NCBI GenBank assembly: GCA_963710725.1
Contig: CAVQBJ010000002.1
Location: forward strand, 124,001 to 188,000
From: CAVQBJ01 sp963710725
Lineage (GTDB): Bacteria; Actinomycetota; Thermoleophilia; Solirubrobacterales; Solirubrobacteraceae
DNA: 64,000 bases
Reading direction: 5' to 3'
Numbering within the stretch: position 1 is the first letter of the stretch; each line of letters starts with the position of its first letter. The notes under the pieces were generated by a model. That model had not been told where the DNA came from and made no database searches. It saw only the letters and a program-made list of their open reading frames with translations. Position numbers and translations under genes: made by a program. Below, piece after piece: positions 1 through 8,313 of the stretch.

Positions 1-614
1 TCGAGCTTCGCACGCTGCTCCGGGGGCGCGTCGGCGAGGCGGCGGGCCAGCACCGCGATCCCGAGGGCGACCACCACCTCGCCGGCGAACACCCAGCGCC
101 ACGAGAACGACGTGGTGACGAAACCGCCGATGATCGGTCCCGCGGCGACGGCGATCGCGCCGGCGGCGGCGATCGCGCCGTAGGCGCCGGTTCGTCGCTC
201 GGCGGGGAAGTTGGCGGCGACGAGCGCCACGACGGCCGGCATGATGAGCGCGGCGCCGATGCCCTCCAGGCCCGACCAGCCGATGATCAGCACGGTCAGG
301 TTCGGCGCAATGGCCGTCGTGAACGACCCCGCCGCGTAGATGATCGCCCCGATCACGAACATGCGTCGCCGTCCGAACAGCGCGCCGAGCTTGCCGCCGG
401 TGAGCATGAGCGAGGCCATCACGAGCGTGTACAGCGTGATCGCCGTCTGGACTCCGGTGACGGTCGTGCCGAGGTCGTTGGCCACCGAGGCGATCGACAC
501 GTTCATCACCGAGCTGTCGAGGGCCATCAGGAACTGCGCCGACGCGAGCGTCGCGAGCACGAGCGTCGAGCCGCGCGAGGCCGCGCCGTGGTCGGCCGAG
601 GTGCGGACGCTCAT
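1..614 (-). CDS. MFS drug/multidrug transporter, DHA2-like (C-terminus cut by window edge)
   Basis: Integral membrane proton-driven exporter of the major facilitator superfamily; only the first ~204 residues lie in the window. The reverse-strand reading starts at an ATG at 614. It shows hydrophobic helices, the motif-A loop GGKLGALFGRRRMF between the second and third helices, and the motif-C antiporter signature AGPIIGG in helix 5. The opening ALDSSVMNVSIASVANDLG is typical of the 14-helix EmrB/QacA (DHA2) branch, so drug or metabolite efflux is the family expectation; the substrate is unknown. It lies 16 bases downstream of the polyphosphate kinase gene on the same strand, so the two are probably co-transcribed. 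Confidence 0.85.
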   Translation of the reverse strand, partial: MSVRTSADHGAASRGSTLVLATLASAQFLMALDSSVMNVSIASVANDLGTTVTGVQTAITLYTLVMASLMLTGGKLGALFGRRRMFVIGAIIYAAGSFTTAIAPNLTVLIIGWSGLEGIGAALIMPAVVALVAANFPAERRTGAYGAIAAAGAIAVAAGPIIGGFVTTSFSWRWVFAGEVVVALGIAVLARRLADAPPEQRAKL

Positions 615-630
615 CGGGGCAGTATGGCCG

Positions 631-1599
631 TCAGGGCGCCGGGCGACGGTTCGCGCCGCTCCCGGTCTGCTCGAAGGGGTCGGGGGCCGCGCCCTCCGGC
701 GCCTGGGCCTCGAGGCGCTCCTTTATCTCGCTGAGCGCGCGGCGGGCGTCCTCGCCGACCGTCGGGTAGCGGGGGTCGATCTGCACCAGGGCATGGCCGA
801 TCACGGCGGCCGCCGCGAGCCGCGCGAACCACTTGCGGTCGGCCGGGATCACATGCCAGGGGGCCCATTCGGTGCTCGTGTGCGAGAGGGTCTCGGAGAT
901 CGCCACCTGGTAGTCATCCCACCGGTCGCGCTCGGCCACGTCGGCCTCCGAGAACTTCCAGTTGTGGTCGGGGAGGTCCAGCCGCCGCAGCAGCCGGATC
1001 CGCTGCTCCTCCTTTGACACGTTGAGGAACAGCTTGACGATGCGGATGCCGTTATCGGTGACGTAACGCTCCCAGTCGTTGATCTCGCGGTAGCGCCGCT
1101 TCCACACGTCTCCGCGCTTGGCCGCCTCCGGCAGTCGCTGGCGGTCGAGGTTCTCGGGGTGGACGCGCACGACGAGGACCTCCTCGTAGTGGGAGCGGTT
1201 GAAGATGCCGATCTGGCCCCGGGCCGGGAGGCGTTTCGCGTAGCGCCACAGGAAGTCGTGATCGAGCTCCTCGACCGAGGGCACCTTGAAGCTGTGGACG
1301 TTGACGCCCTGCGGGTTGATGCCGCTCATGACGTGGCGGATCGTCCCGTCCTTGCCGGCCGCGTCGAGTGCCTGCAACACCACGAGCAGTCCCCACGTGT
1401 CCTGGGCGGCGAGGCGGGCCTGGTATTCGCACAGCCGCTGGACCCCCTGTTCGAGCAGGCGGACGCCGTCCTTCTTCTTGCTGATGCCGGCCTTGAAGGC
1501 CGGATCGAAATCTCGCTCGAGCACGACGCGCGCGCCGGGTGTCACCCGGAACGGCGCGATCACCTTCGCGAGTCGCTTCGCCTCAGCGCTGTCCGCCAT
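631..1599 (-). CDS. ppk2: Polyphosphate kinase 2 family nucleotide phosphotransferase
   Basis: Cytoplasmic enzyme that moves phosphate between polyphosphate and nucleoside mono/diphosphates. The 322-residue protein has the PPK2 P-loop DAAGKDGT (about residues 79-86) and the block GIFNRSHYEEVLVVRVHPE (131-149). The Asn in FNRS, where class I enzymes have Asp, is typical of the AMP/ADP-phosphorylating class III-like branch. The start is the ATG at 1599. It is divergent from the membrane-protein gene at 1662 (62-base gap) and followed by the MFS gene. Family assignment is firm; the preferred nucleotide is inferred. Confidence 0.92.
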   Translation of the reverse strand: MADSAEAKRLAKVIAPFRVTPGARVVLERDFDPAFKAGISKKKDGVRLLEQGVQRLCEYQARLAAQDTWGLLVVLQALDAAGKDGTIRHVMSGINPQGVNVHSFKVPSVEELDHDFLWRYAKRLPARGQIGIFNRSHYEEVLVVRVHPENLDRQRLPEAAKRGDVWKRRYREINDWERYVTDNGIRIVKLFLNVSKEEQRIRLLRRLDLPDHNWKFSEADVAERDRWDDYQVAISETLSHTSTEWAPWHVIPADRKWFARLAAAAVIGHALVQIDPRYPTVGEDARRALSEIKERLEAQAPEGAAPDPFEQTGSGANRRPAP

Positions 1600-1661
1600 C
1601 CGCTCATCATCCCAATCAGAGGAGGGGAGGGCACAGGACGGTCGACTAGGGTCCGCAGGCG

Positions 1662-2315
1662 ATGGGCCCGCTGATGGCGACGCGCACCGACTTCACGCTG
1701 CAGGCGCTGCGCCAGCTGCGCGACCCGCATCAGTTCAAGTGGTACGCGGTCACGCTGCTGGTGATCGTCATCTACGCCTACGCGAACGAGGTCGAGCGCG
1801 GCCGCTGGGACGTGATCGCCGCGGGCCTCGCCGTGTGGCTGGCCGACTGGTTCAACGAGATCGTGAACGCGCTCGTGCTCCAGGTGAGCGACCGCGCGGC
1901 GCTGTGGACGGCCACCGGCCCGACGGCGTACCAGATCCTCATCGGGTTGAACGTCGAGATCATGTTCATGTTCGCCCTCGGCGGCATCGTCTACGTCAAG
2001 CTCCTGCCGGCCGATCGCGGCGTGCGGATTCTCGGGATGCCGAACCGCCTGGCGGTGGCCCTCGGGCTGTCGCTCACCAGCGTCGCCGTCGAGCTGTTCC
2101 TGCACGCCACCGGCACGTTCCACTGGGAGTACTGGTGGTGGAACACGCCATTCGTGCCACTCATCGTCGTCCTTGGCTACCTGTGGTTCTTCCTCTACGC
2201 GGCCTGGGTCTACGACGCGCCGACCTCGCGGGCGCGCTGGACGCGAGTCGGTGCCCTGGCCGCGATCGACCTCGCGATGGGCCTCGTGTTCGGCGTCGGC
2301 TTCGGCTGGCTGTAG
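1662..2315 (+). CDS. Hypothetical multi-pass membrane protein
   Basis: No family recognised. The 217-residue product has about six hydrophobic segments (roughly residues 25-42, 50-66, 88-112, 128-148, 160-188 and 195-215). It is rich in aromatic residues, including EYWWWNTPF, and ends exactly on a membrane helix (GLVFGVGFGWL). An ATG at 1674 is an equally possible start, because neither start has a clear ribosome-binding site. It is divergent from ppk2 and convergent with the sulfurtransferase gene. The long open frame and clear membrane topology support a real gene; no function can be proposed. Confidence 0.75.
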   Translation: MGPLMATRTDFTLQALRQLRDPHQFKWYAVTLLVIVIYAYANEVERGRWDVIAAGLAVWLADWFNEIVNALVLQVSDRAALWTATGPTAYQILIGLNVEIMFMFALGGIVYVKLLPADRGVRILGMPNRLAVALGLSLTSVAVELFLHATGTFHWEYWWWNTPFVPLIVVLGYLWFFLYAAWVYDAPTSRARWTRVGALAAIDLAMGLVFGVGFGWL

Positions 2316-2375
2316 GCGCTCATCGCTGCCGGGCGAGCGAGGCGTGGGCGACGGCGGCCGGCCGGCGCCCGGACG

Positions 2376-3209
2376 TCATGGCGGCGGCGGCCCGGGCTCC
2401 TCGCCGGTGGCGAGCGGTCGACGCGGATCGCGGCTCCACTGCGACCACGAGCCGGGGAACAGCCTTCCCTCACCGAGGCCGGCGTGTTCCAGTGCGAGCA
2501 GGTTGTGGCAGGCCGTCACGCCCGAGCCGCAGTAGCAGACGACCGACGCGCCGTCGCGAACCCCGGCCTGCCGGAAGCGCTGGCGCAGCTCGTCGATCGG
2601 CAGCAACCGCCCATCGGCGTCGACGTTCTCGCGGCACGGAAGGCTGCGGGCGCCGGGGATGTGCCCGGAGCGCGGATCGACCGGATCCGGCCCGCCGCGG
2701 TAGCGCTCAATCGGCCGCGCGTCGATCACGACGAGGTCCGGATCGGCCGCGTCGTCGATCGAGGCCAGGCGCTCGGGCGGGAAGGCGCGAGCCGTGAACG
2801 CGGCCCGCGGCCGCTCGACCGCAGCGGACTCGATCGCCCCGTCCCAGGCCGCGAGCCCGCCGTCGAGCAGTGCCGCCTCGTGACCGGTGACGCGCAGCAT
2901 CCACACGAGCCGGGCGGCGATCACGCCGCCCGCGTCGTCGTAGGCGACGACCCGATCGCCGTCGTCGATGCCGAGCGCCGTCATGCCCTCCGCGAACACG
3001 GCGGGGTCGGGCAGGGGATGGCGGCCCGCGTCATCACGAGGTGCCGCGGCGAGCCAGCGATCGAGGTCGACGAAGACGGCGCCGGGGAGATGCCCGGCCT
3101 CGTAGGCGGCGCGGCCCGAGCGGCCATCGAGGTACCAGCGCACGTCGGCGAGCACCACGTCGTCGCGGTGCTCGGCGAGCCAGCCGCCGCTGACGAGCGG
3201 TGCGATCAC
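2376..3209 (-). CDS. sseA: Sulfurtransferase, 3-mercaptopyruvate/thiosulfate type
   Basis: Tandem-rhodanese enzyme that transfers sulfane sulfur through a persulfide on one cysteine. The 277-residue protein has an N-terminal inactive rhodanese fold (VVLADVRWYLDGRSGRAAY) and a C-terminal catalytic one. The active loop is CYCGSGVTACH; the CGSGVT form favours mercaptopyruvate sulfurtransferase over thiosulfate rhodanese, which usually has CRKGVT. The GTG start at 3209 forms a GTGA overlap with the stop of the upstream alpha/beta hydrolase, implying translational coupling. It could serve sulfur trafficking or cyanide/thiol detoxification; the natural donor is not shown by the sequence. Confidence 0.88.
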   Translation of the reverse strand: MIAPLVSGGWLAEHRDDVVLADVRWYLDGRSGRAAYEAGHLPGAVFVDLDRWLAAAPRDDAGRHPLPDPAVFAEGMTALGIDDGDRVVAYDDAGGVIAARLVWMLRVTGHEAALLDGGLAAWDGAIESAAVERPRAAFTARAFPPERLASIDDAADPDLVVIDARPIERYRGGPDPVDPRSGHIPGARSLPCRENVDADGRLLPIDELRQRFRQAGVRDGASVVCYCGSGVTACHNLLALEHAGLGEGRLFPGSWSQWSRDPRRPLATGEEPGPPPP

Positions 3210-4054
3210 ACGCCGCAGCTCAGGCGCGTCTCGGCGACGAAGCTGCGCACCTCGCGGGCGAAACGGCCGGGCTGGTCGATCGGGATGAGGGTGTAGGCGT
3301 CGTCGACGTACACGACGCGGGCATCCGCCAGCAACTCGGTGAGCCGGCGCGCGTGATCCGGTGGCATCACCCTGTCCTCCGACGCCCACAGGACGAGCGT
3401 CGGCTGGGGAAACCCGCGCAGACGTTCCATGGCGTCGAGCAGGTCGGCGCGTCGCGCGCCGCCAGCGTACTTCGCGAGGTCGCGCCGGATCGCGCGATCG
3501 GACTGGACCGGGGCGAACCAGCGGTCGGCGATGCGGTCGGGAACCCGTCGCTTGCTCATCCACCCGAGCGCGACGGGCAGGCGCCGAAGCGGCCGCACGC
3601 GCATGAGCTGCATCCCCGCGTACAGACCGCCAGGGATGCGCGCGAGCAGCGCGGCGTTCTTGCCCGGGAGGCCGGGCGGGTAGTTCTCGAACGCCTCGCA
3701 GGAGCAGATGACGAGGCGAGTCAGGCGATCCGGGCGCTCTCCGGCATAGACGAGCGCCGCCGCATGGTCGCACTGCACGAGCGTGACCCCGTCCAGGCCG
3801 AGCAGCTCGAGGAACTCCCCGAGGATCCGGCCGAACCCGCTCAGCGACAGATCGGCGTCGGGGTGCATCGGCAGTCGGTGGCCGCCGAGCGGCAGCGTCG
3901 GCACGACGCACCGGTGGTCGCCCCGCAGGGCGTCGACGACCTCGTCGAACAGCGTGCCGTCCATCACCAGCCCGTGGAGGAAGACGAGCACCGGTCCGTC
4001 CCCGCCGGTGTCGACGTACTCGATCGGACCGGCGGAGAGCTCGACGACGGGCAT
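3206..4054 (-). CDS. Alpha/beta-fold hydrolase with atypical catalytic residues
   Basis: The 282-residue cytoplasmic protein has the classic fold cues: VLVFLHGLVMDGTLFDEVV (oxyanion loop HG) and the late acid strand TLVLWASEDRVMPPDHAR. The nucleophile elbow reads LVQCDHAAAL rather than G-x-S-x-G, so Asp is the likely nucleophile, as in haloalkane dehalogenase-like enzymes. The usual catalytic His loop reads DDAYTLIPIDQP with no His at the expected place. The ATG at 4054 is preferred over a GTG at 4063 because an AGGAGG lies eight bases before it and the GTG falls inside that site. It is the first gene of a two-gene operon with the sulfurtransferase. Substrate unknown; it may be a non-canonical or inactive hydrolase. 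Confidence 0.82.
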   Translation of the reverse strand: MPVVELSAGPIEYVDTGGDGPVLVFLHGLVMDGTLFDEVVDALRGDHRCVVPTLPLGGHRLPMHPDADLSLSGFGRILGEFLELLGLDGVTLVQCDHAAALVYAGERPDRLTRLVICSCEAFENYPPGLPGKNAALLARIPGGLYAGMQLMRVRPLRRLPVALGWMSKRRVPDRIADRWFAPVQSDRAIRRDLAKYAGGARRADLLDAMERLRGFPQPTLVLWASEDRVMPPDHARRLTELLADARVVYVDDAYTLIPIDQPGRFAREVRSFVAETRLSCGV

Positions 4055-4073
4055 GGCGGCCACCTCCTCTAGA

Positions 4074-4085
4074 TAGAGCGCTCTA
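4074..4085. promoter_or_regulatory. Perfect 12-bp palindrome, probable repressor operator
   Basis: TAGAGCGCTCTA is a perfect palindrome six bases upstream of the AGGAGG of the hydrolase-sulfurtransferase operon. It stands out because it is relatively AT-rich at its ends in a very GC-rich region. Position and symmetry suit a TetR/MarR-type dimeric repressor, but no regulator gene is adjacent. Operator function is inferred. Confidence 0.5.
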
Positions 4086-4124
4086 GTTACGGGGAACGAT
4101 AGACGATCTCGCGCGGCGACGTGC

Positions 4125-4167
4125 GCGCGCGACGACCCCGAGGTGGCGGCCGGGTGCTCGACCAGCG
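4125..4167 (-). pseudogene. Decayed duplicate of the 3' end of the NlpC/P60 gene
   Basis: These 43 bases match 4209-4253, inside the end of the NlpC/P60 gene, at every position except one substitution and two single-base deletions. The copy lies about 84 bases further along the transcript, beyond the stop codon. In the gene the stretch encodes RWSSTPADTSGFVAR; here the two indels break the frame after RWSST. It reads as a small direct duplication of C-terminal coding sequence that has frameshifted. The remaining bases between 4055 and 4190 hold only this copy and the operator. Confidence 0.7.
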
Positions 4168-4190
4168 AGCCGGGCCGACGGCCCGATCGC

Positions 4191-5414
4191 CTACAGCCCC
4201 GGCGGATGGCGCGCGACGAACCCCGAGGTGTCGGCCGGGGTGCTCGACCAGCGGGTGCCGCCCTCGGCGAGCGCGACGGTGTCGAAGCGCCAGCCGGCGA
4301 CGTACATGAACGCGTGAACGGCGTTTGCGTACACGGTGATCCACTTGCCCGGCCCCGGGAGGCCCCAGCTTTCGAACGCGGTCGAGTCCAGCGGCGAGCT
4401 GACGAGTCCGGCCGCGGCGAGCGCGTAGCTCACCGAGCCCGAGCAGTCGTAGGCGTCGGCGTGGAAGGAGGCGTGCCCGCCGCCGTAGACGTAGGGGAGG
4501 GTGGCGATCGCGTTACCGGCGGCGATCACCTGGGCGACCGCCGCGGGCGCGCCGGCGGGTGCCTGGACCATCCCGCCCGTGTCGACCTGGATCCCGTTCG
4601 TGCCGGGCGCGCTCTCGCCGACGGGCCCGCCGGCGAGGGCCGCCGCGTTCGCGGCCGCCTCCTGCGCCTCGACGGCCGCCTCCTGTGCCTCGAGCGCGTG
4701 TAGCTGGCCCTGCGCCGCGCTCAGCGCGGAAGCGTCGAGCGAGCGGTGGCGAACCTGGAGGATCTCGGCGTGCAGCAGCGCGGCCTGCAGGGCGCCCGCC
4801 TGGTTGCGCTGCGCGATGAGCTGGCGGGCGATCCGCTGGTCACGAATCTCCAGGCGGCCGAGGTCGATCGCCTCGCGCGTGACGGCGATGCGCGCGGCTC
4901 GCGTGTCGCCGACGACATGGGCGTCCTGATCGCCCATCGCCTTCAGGAAGGCGAGCCGCTCGAGCAGATCCGCGAATCCGTGTGCCTCGAGCACGACGGT
5001 GAGCGCGTCCGGTGAACCGCCCTCGTACGTGCCCACCAGGTTGGCGGCCAGCGCGTGCGAGGAGACCTCGAGTCGGTTCTCGAGGTCGACGAGGTGGTTG
5101 CGCGCGGCGATGAGCGACTGCTGCACCGCCGTCAGCTGCGCCTCGCTCGCGCTCGCCGCCGACTGCAAGCGAGACAGCCGCGCCTCCGCCGCCGCGAGAC
5201 CGCCCGACGTCTGCTCGATCTGCGCCGAGTCGGCGGCGATCTGCGCGCGCAGATCGGCGACGCTCGCCTGCTTGGCCGCGATCGAGCCCTGCACGTCGGC
5301 CGAGCTGCGCGCCGGGACGCCGCCGGCGAGCAGCGCGCAGGCGAGCGCCGTGGCGGCGAGCAGGGCGAGCCGGACGGCCAGCGATCGGGTCGGTTGGGGA
5401 ACGGTGACGTGCAT
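4191..5414 (-). CDS. Secreted coiled-coil NlpC/P60-like cell-wall hydrolase
   Basis: Exported protein of about 407 residues, likely a peptidoglycan endopeptidase. It has a signal peptide (residues 1-39, hydrophobic core LALLAATALACALLAGG) and a long Ala/Gln/Leu-rich coiled coil (about 41-260) of the PcsB/RipA type. A short linker leads to a C-terminal NlpC/P60-like domain with the motif YDCSGSVSYAL (C324) and a His (H367) in YANAVHAFMYV as catalytic pair. The ATG at 5414 is chosen over an in-frame GTG at 5444 because it starts directly at the signal peptide; neither has a strong ribosome site. No c-di-AMP riboswitch was found upstream. A frameshifted copy of its 3' end lies just beyond the stop. 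Confidence 0.85.
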   Translation of the reverse strand: MHVTVPQPTRSLAVRLALLAATALACALLAGGVPARSSADVQGSIAAKQASVADLRAQIAADSAQIEQTSGGLAAAEARLSRLQSAASASEAQLTAVQQSLIAARNHLVDLENRLEVSSHALAANLVGTYEGGSPDALTVVLEAHGFADLLERLAFLKAMGDQDAHVVGDTRAARIAVTREAIDLGRLEIRDQRIARQLIAQRNQAGALQAALLHAEILQVRHRSLDASALSAAQGQLHALEAQEAAVEAQEAAANAAALAGGPVGESAPGTNGIQVDTGGMVQAPAGAPAAVAQVIAAGNAIATLPYVYGGGHASFHADAYDCSGSVSYALAAAGLVSSPLDSTAFESWGLPGPGKWITVYANAVHAFMYVAGWRFDTVALAEGGTRWSSTPADTSGFVARHPPGL

Positions 5415-5893
5415 GCCAAGGCGCACGCACGGAGGCGTCGCCACGTGGGCGTACAGGTCCGAGCGTGCGGTTCAGACGGCCGCCGGGGACGGCCGCGGCG
5501 CGACCCTAGCAGCGTCCGTCCCCCCGTTCGAGCGATTCCCTGCCGCTGCACGAAAACGTGCAGATATGCAGGACGGATGCGCGTGCCCACGTTCTCGGGA
5601 GCGCGGCGGGTCCCGCCGAGGCATTCACGCGATCGTAACCGCGTCCGCGTTCGGCGCGGTCACCGTTGTTGGACGAAGGGGCCAGGCGCCGGCGCGGGAT
5701 GTTCTGTTGGCGGTCCATTCTGCGCGGGGACCGGACGCGCGATCCTGGTTCCTGCGGCGGGAGGTGCCGGGCGCTCACGCGGACCCGCGCCGTGCGGGAA
5801 GCTACGGATCAGCTCCGCGCGTGCGTCAGGTGCGGCGTATTTGGGCACCTTTATCGGCAGAATCATTCACGACACGAGGACCGCGAGGTGACG
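5415..5893. other. 479-base divergent intergenic region with one short hairpin
   Basis: Non-coding gap between the NlpC/P60 gene (left) and the SDR gene (right), expected to hold both promoters. The only clear structure is a perfect 7-bp stem with an AAAA loop at 5546-5563 (CTGCACG / CGTGCAG). No confident -35/-10 pair, riboswitch core or small ORF with a ribosome site was seen. The base composition is somewhat less GC-rich around 5840-5875, just before the SDR start. Confidence 0.5.
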
Positions 5894-6997
5894 ATGAGCG
5901 ACACCGTTCTGCTTACGGGTGCAACCGGATTCGTCGGCATGGAAGTCATGGCGCGCATGCTCGAACGCGACGACGAGACGCGGATCGTCGCCCTCATCCG
6001 AGGTGCGGACCAGGAAGAGGCGACCGCGCGGCTTCACCACGTGCTGCAGACGTTGTTCGACGACCCCGCGGTCCCCGCCGGGCGTGTCACCGCGCTTGCG
6101 GGCGACATCGCCGTCGACGGGCTCGGTCTGAGCGAGATCGATCGCCTGCAGGTCCTCGAGCGCGTGACGAGCGTGATCCACTGCGCGGCCTCGATCTCGT
6201 TCGACCTGCCGCTCCTGCAGGCGATGAACATCAACGCGGGCGGCGCCGACCGCGTCGCCGAGCTCGCGCACGAGATCGCTCAGCGAGGGCACCTGCGCCG
6301 CGTGGTGCACGTCTCGACGGCCTACGTCGCCGGCCGGCATCCGGGCCGCTTCCACGAGCACGAGCACGCCGAGGGGCAGGCGTTTCGCAACAGCTACGAG
6401 CACTCCAAGCACCACGCCGAGGCGCTGCTCCGCCAGCAGTACGACCTGCCGCTCGCGATCGTGCGTCCGAGCATCGTCGTGGGGGACAGCCACAGCGGCT
6501 GGACGCCGACCTTCAACGTCATCTACTGGCCACTGCGGGCGTTCGCGTCGGGGCGCCTGGAGGAGATCGCGGCCGATCCCGAGGGACGCCTCGACGTCGT
6601 GCCCGTCGACTACGTGGCCGAAGGGATCATCGCCGCGCACGACCACGAGCAGGCGTGCGGCACGCTCGCGCTCGTCGCCGGCGATCTCGCGGTCACGAAT
6701 GCGGAGCTCGCCGCGCTCGCCTCCGAGCACTTCGGGCGCCCAGCGCCCAGGCTCGGGCAGGCCGACGCCGGGCTGCTCCCGGAGGGGGAGGTGTACCTGC
6801 CCTACTTCGACGTGCGGGGCAGCTTCGACGACGAGCGCACGCGGACGCTGATCGGCGAGCGCGTTCCGGCTCCCCCGCCGCTGTCGCGCTACTTCGGCAC
6901 GATCGTCGATTACGCACGCCGCGCCGAGTGGGGGCGCACACCGCTCACCCGCGCCGCGGCGCTGCGCCGCTCGCGCGAGCTCGCGCAGGCCGCGTGA
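5894..6997 (+). CDS. SDR-family NAD(P)-dependent reductase, fatty acyl-CoA reductase-like
   Basis: Extended short-chain dehydrogenase/reductase of 367 residues. The N-terminal nucleotide-binding loop is TGATGFVG, the strand VIHCAASISFDLPLLQAMNINAGG is typical of the 'male sterility'/acyl-reductase (NAD_binding_4) branch, and the catalytic Tyr-Lys pair is in SYEHSKHHAE (YxxxK). It ends with a helical extension instead of a second domain. The ATG at 5894 begins right at the Rossmann strand, although the frame is open much further upstream. Likely reactions are reduction of an activated acyl group or a sugar-nucleotide-type oxidation; the substrate is unresolved. It stands alone, convergent with the lipoprotein gene. 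Confidence 0.83.
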   Translation: MSDTVLLTGATGFVGMEVMARMLERDDETRIVALIRGADQEEATARLHHVLQTLFDDPAVPAGRVTALAGDIAVDGLGLSEIDRLQVLERVTSVIHCAASISFDLPLLQAMNINAGGADRVAELAHEIAQRGHLRRVVHVSTAYVAGRHPGRFHEHEHAEGQAFRNSYEHSKHHAEALLRQQYDLPLAIVRPSIVVGDSHSGWTPTFNVIYWPLRAFASGRLEEIAADPEGRLDVVPVDYVAEGIIAAHDHEQACGTLALVAGDLAVTNAELAALASEHFGRPAPRLGQADAGLLPEGEVYLPYFDVRGSFDDERTRTLIGERVPAPPPLSRYFGTIVDYARRAEWGRTPLTRAAALRRSRELAQAA

Positions 6998-7000
6998 CGG

Positions 7001-8239
7001 TCAGCCGGCGATCGGCACGAGCAGGGAGATGCGCAGCGTTCCCGTCGGGAACGCGGTACCCGTGAACGAGTAGGCCTCGTAGGTGCGTCCCTGATAGAGG
7101 AGCGCTCCATGGTCCGGGATCCAGGCCGGACCGGGGGACAGGGTGCTGCTCGGGATCTGCTCGCTGCCGGCCCGCAGGATGACCTGCGCGCCGGTGTAGG
7201 CCCGCGTGAGCGCGACGTAGCCCGCGTCGTCCTGGATGGCGGTGACGAACTGCCCGATCGGGTGGCCGTTCACCTGCAGCGTGCCCGATACCGGTGCGAG
7301 CGCGAACGGCCCGCCGACATCGTTGACGAGCTGGCCGCCGCGCAGCGCTCGGACCCGCACGATGTGTCGGTGGCTGCGGAAGAAGGTGATGATCGCGGCG
7401 CGCGTCATGACCGGATCCGCGGCGGCCACGGCGGCGACGAACGCGGGCGAGCGCGCGATGTAGGCGATCGTCTCGAGCGCGCTGTGGCTCAGCGCCTCGT
7501 GCGCGTAGATGCGCTCGGCCACCGGACCAAGGATGTTCGCGACCGTCTGGGCCGGGCTCGATCCGCAGGCGGCGAACAGCGAGGGTGGGGCGAGCAGCGA
7601 GATGCGCTGCGCCCCGGTCATGTAAGCGGGTTCGCTGAACGTGCGGGCGACGTAGTCGGCGCCGCCGTAGCGCACCACGCCGCCGGAGGGGATTGCCACC
7701 GGCCCCGGCGTGAACGTGCCGGCGAGCTGGTGTCGGCCCTCGCGCACGAGCACGGCCGCGTCGGTGAGCCCGTGCACGACGGCCGCGTAGCCGGCGTCGC
7801 CCTGGACGGCGACGGCGAAGCGCCCGACCGTCGCGCCGTCGAGGCGCAGGACACCGGTCGCGCGCGCGATCGCCGGACCCTCGCCGATGTTCACGAGCAC
7901 GCGGCGGCCCCGCTGGACGCGCAGGAACGCGATCTCCGTGGCACCGGCGAGCGCGCGGGCGGCCTGCGTGGCGGCGAGGGAGTCGCCCGCCGCCACGGCC
8001 CGAATGAGCGGGCGCGAGCGCTCGACCTCGACCTGCGCACCGGTGACGACGCGCCCGCCCGCCACTTCGTCGTACGCCCGCATCGCCACCTGCTCGATCG
8101 TGTCCATGACCGTCGAGCGGCACCCGGCGGCGAGATCGGCGCCGGATGGGCCGGGACCGACCGAGCCGCACCCGGCGACGAGCGCGGCGGTGAACGCCAG
8201 CGCGAGGACGCCGGCGAGGGGGCGCGGGGAGCGTCGCAT
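7001..8239 (-). CDS. Lipoprotein with two tandem Cache-like repeats
   Basis: Exported 412-residue lipoprotein: basic N-terminus, hydrophobic core and lipobox LVAGC with the lipidated Cys at 24. The mature part consists of two homologous halves. The first contains GRFAVAVQGDAGYAAVVHGL and GAQRISLLAPP; the second repeats these as GQFVTAIQDDAGYVALTRAY and GTLRISLLVPI, with matching flanks. The [Q]-x-DxGY pattern after a mixed alpha/beta stretch resembles extracytoplasmic Cache-type sensor domains, but no signalling domain follows. It may be a ligand-binding accessory lipoprotein. The ATG at 8239 is chosen because it starts the signal peptide; the frame is open further upstream without one. It is divergent from the glycosyltransferase gene. 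Confidence 0.78.
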   Translation of the reverse strand: MRRSPRPLAGVLALAFTAALVAGCGSVGPGPSGADLAAGCRSTVMDTIEQVAMRAYDEVAGGRVVTGAQVEVERSRPLIRAVAAGDSLAATQAARALAGATEIAFLRVQRGRRVLVNIGEGPAIARATGVLRLDGATVGRFAVAVQGDAGYAAVVHGLTDAAVLVREGRHQLAGTFTPGPVAIPSGGVVRYGGADYVARTFSEPAYMTGAQRISLLAPPSLFAACGSSPAQTVANILGPVAERIYAHEALSHSALETIAYIARSPAFVAAVAAADPVMTRAAIITFFRSHRHIVRVRALRGGQLVNDVGGPFALAPVSGTLQVNGHPIGQFVTAIQDDAGYVALTRAYTGAQVILRAGSEQIPSSTLSPGPAWIPDHGALLYQGRTYEAYSFTGTAFPTGTLRISLLVPIAG

Positions 8240-8313
8240 GCGGTGGCAAGGGTAGCCCGGTCGCGGCAGGCACCCGGTCCCGCCGCGTGAGCGATGGCGT
8301 AGGCTGCCGCGCG

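Noticed and set aside
4087..4344. Separate small reverse-strand gene overlapping the end of the NlpC/P60 gene
   Set aside because: It is mostly an out-of-frame reading of that gene continued into the frameshifted duplicate, with an Arg-rich product and no ribosome site.
5415..5600. Possible ydaO-type c-di-AMP riboswitch before the NlpC/P60 gene, a common actinobacterial arrangement
   Set aside because: No GGGGTGAAT-like core or paired GGTCGC element could be found on the reverse strand.
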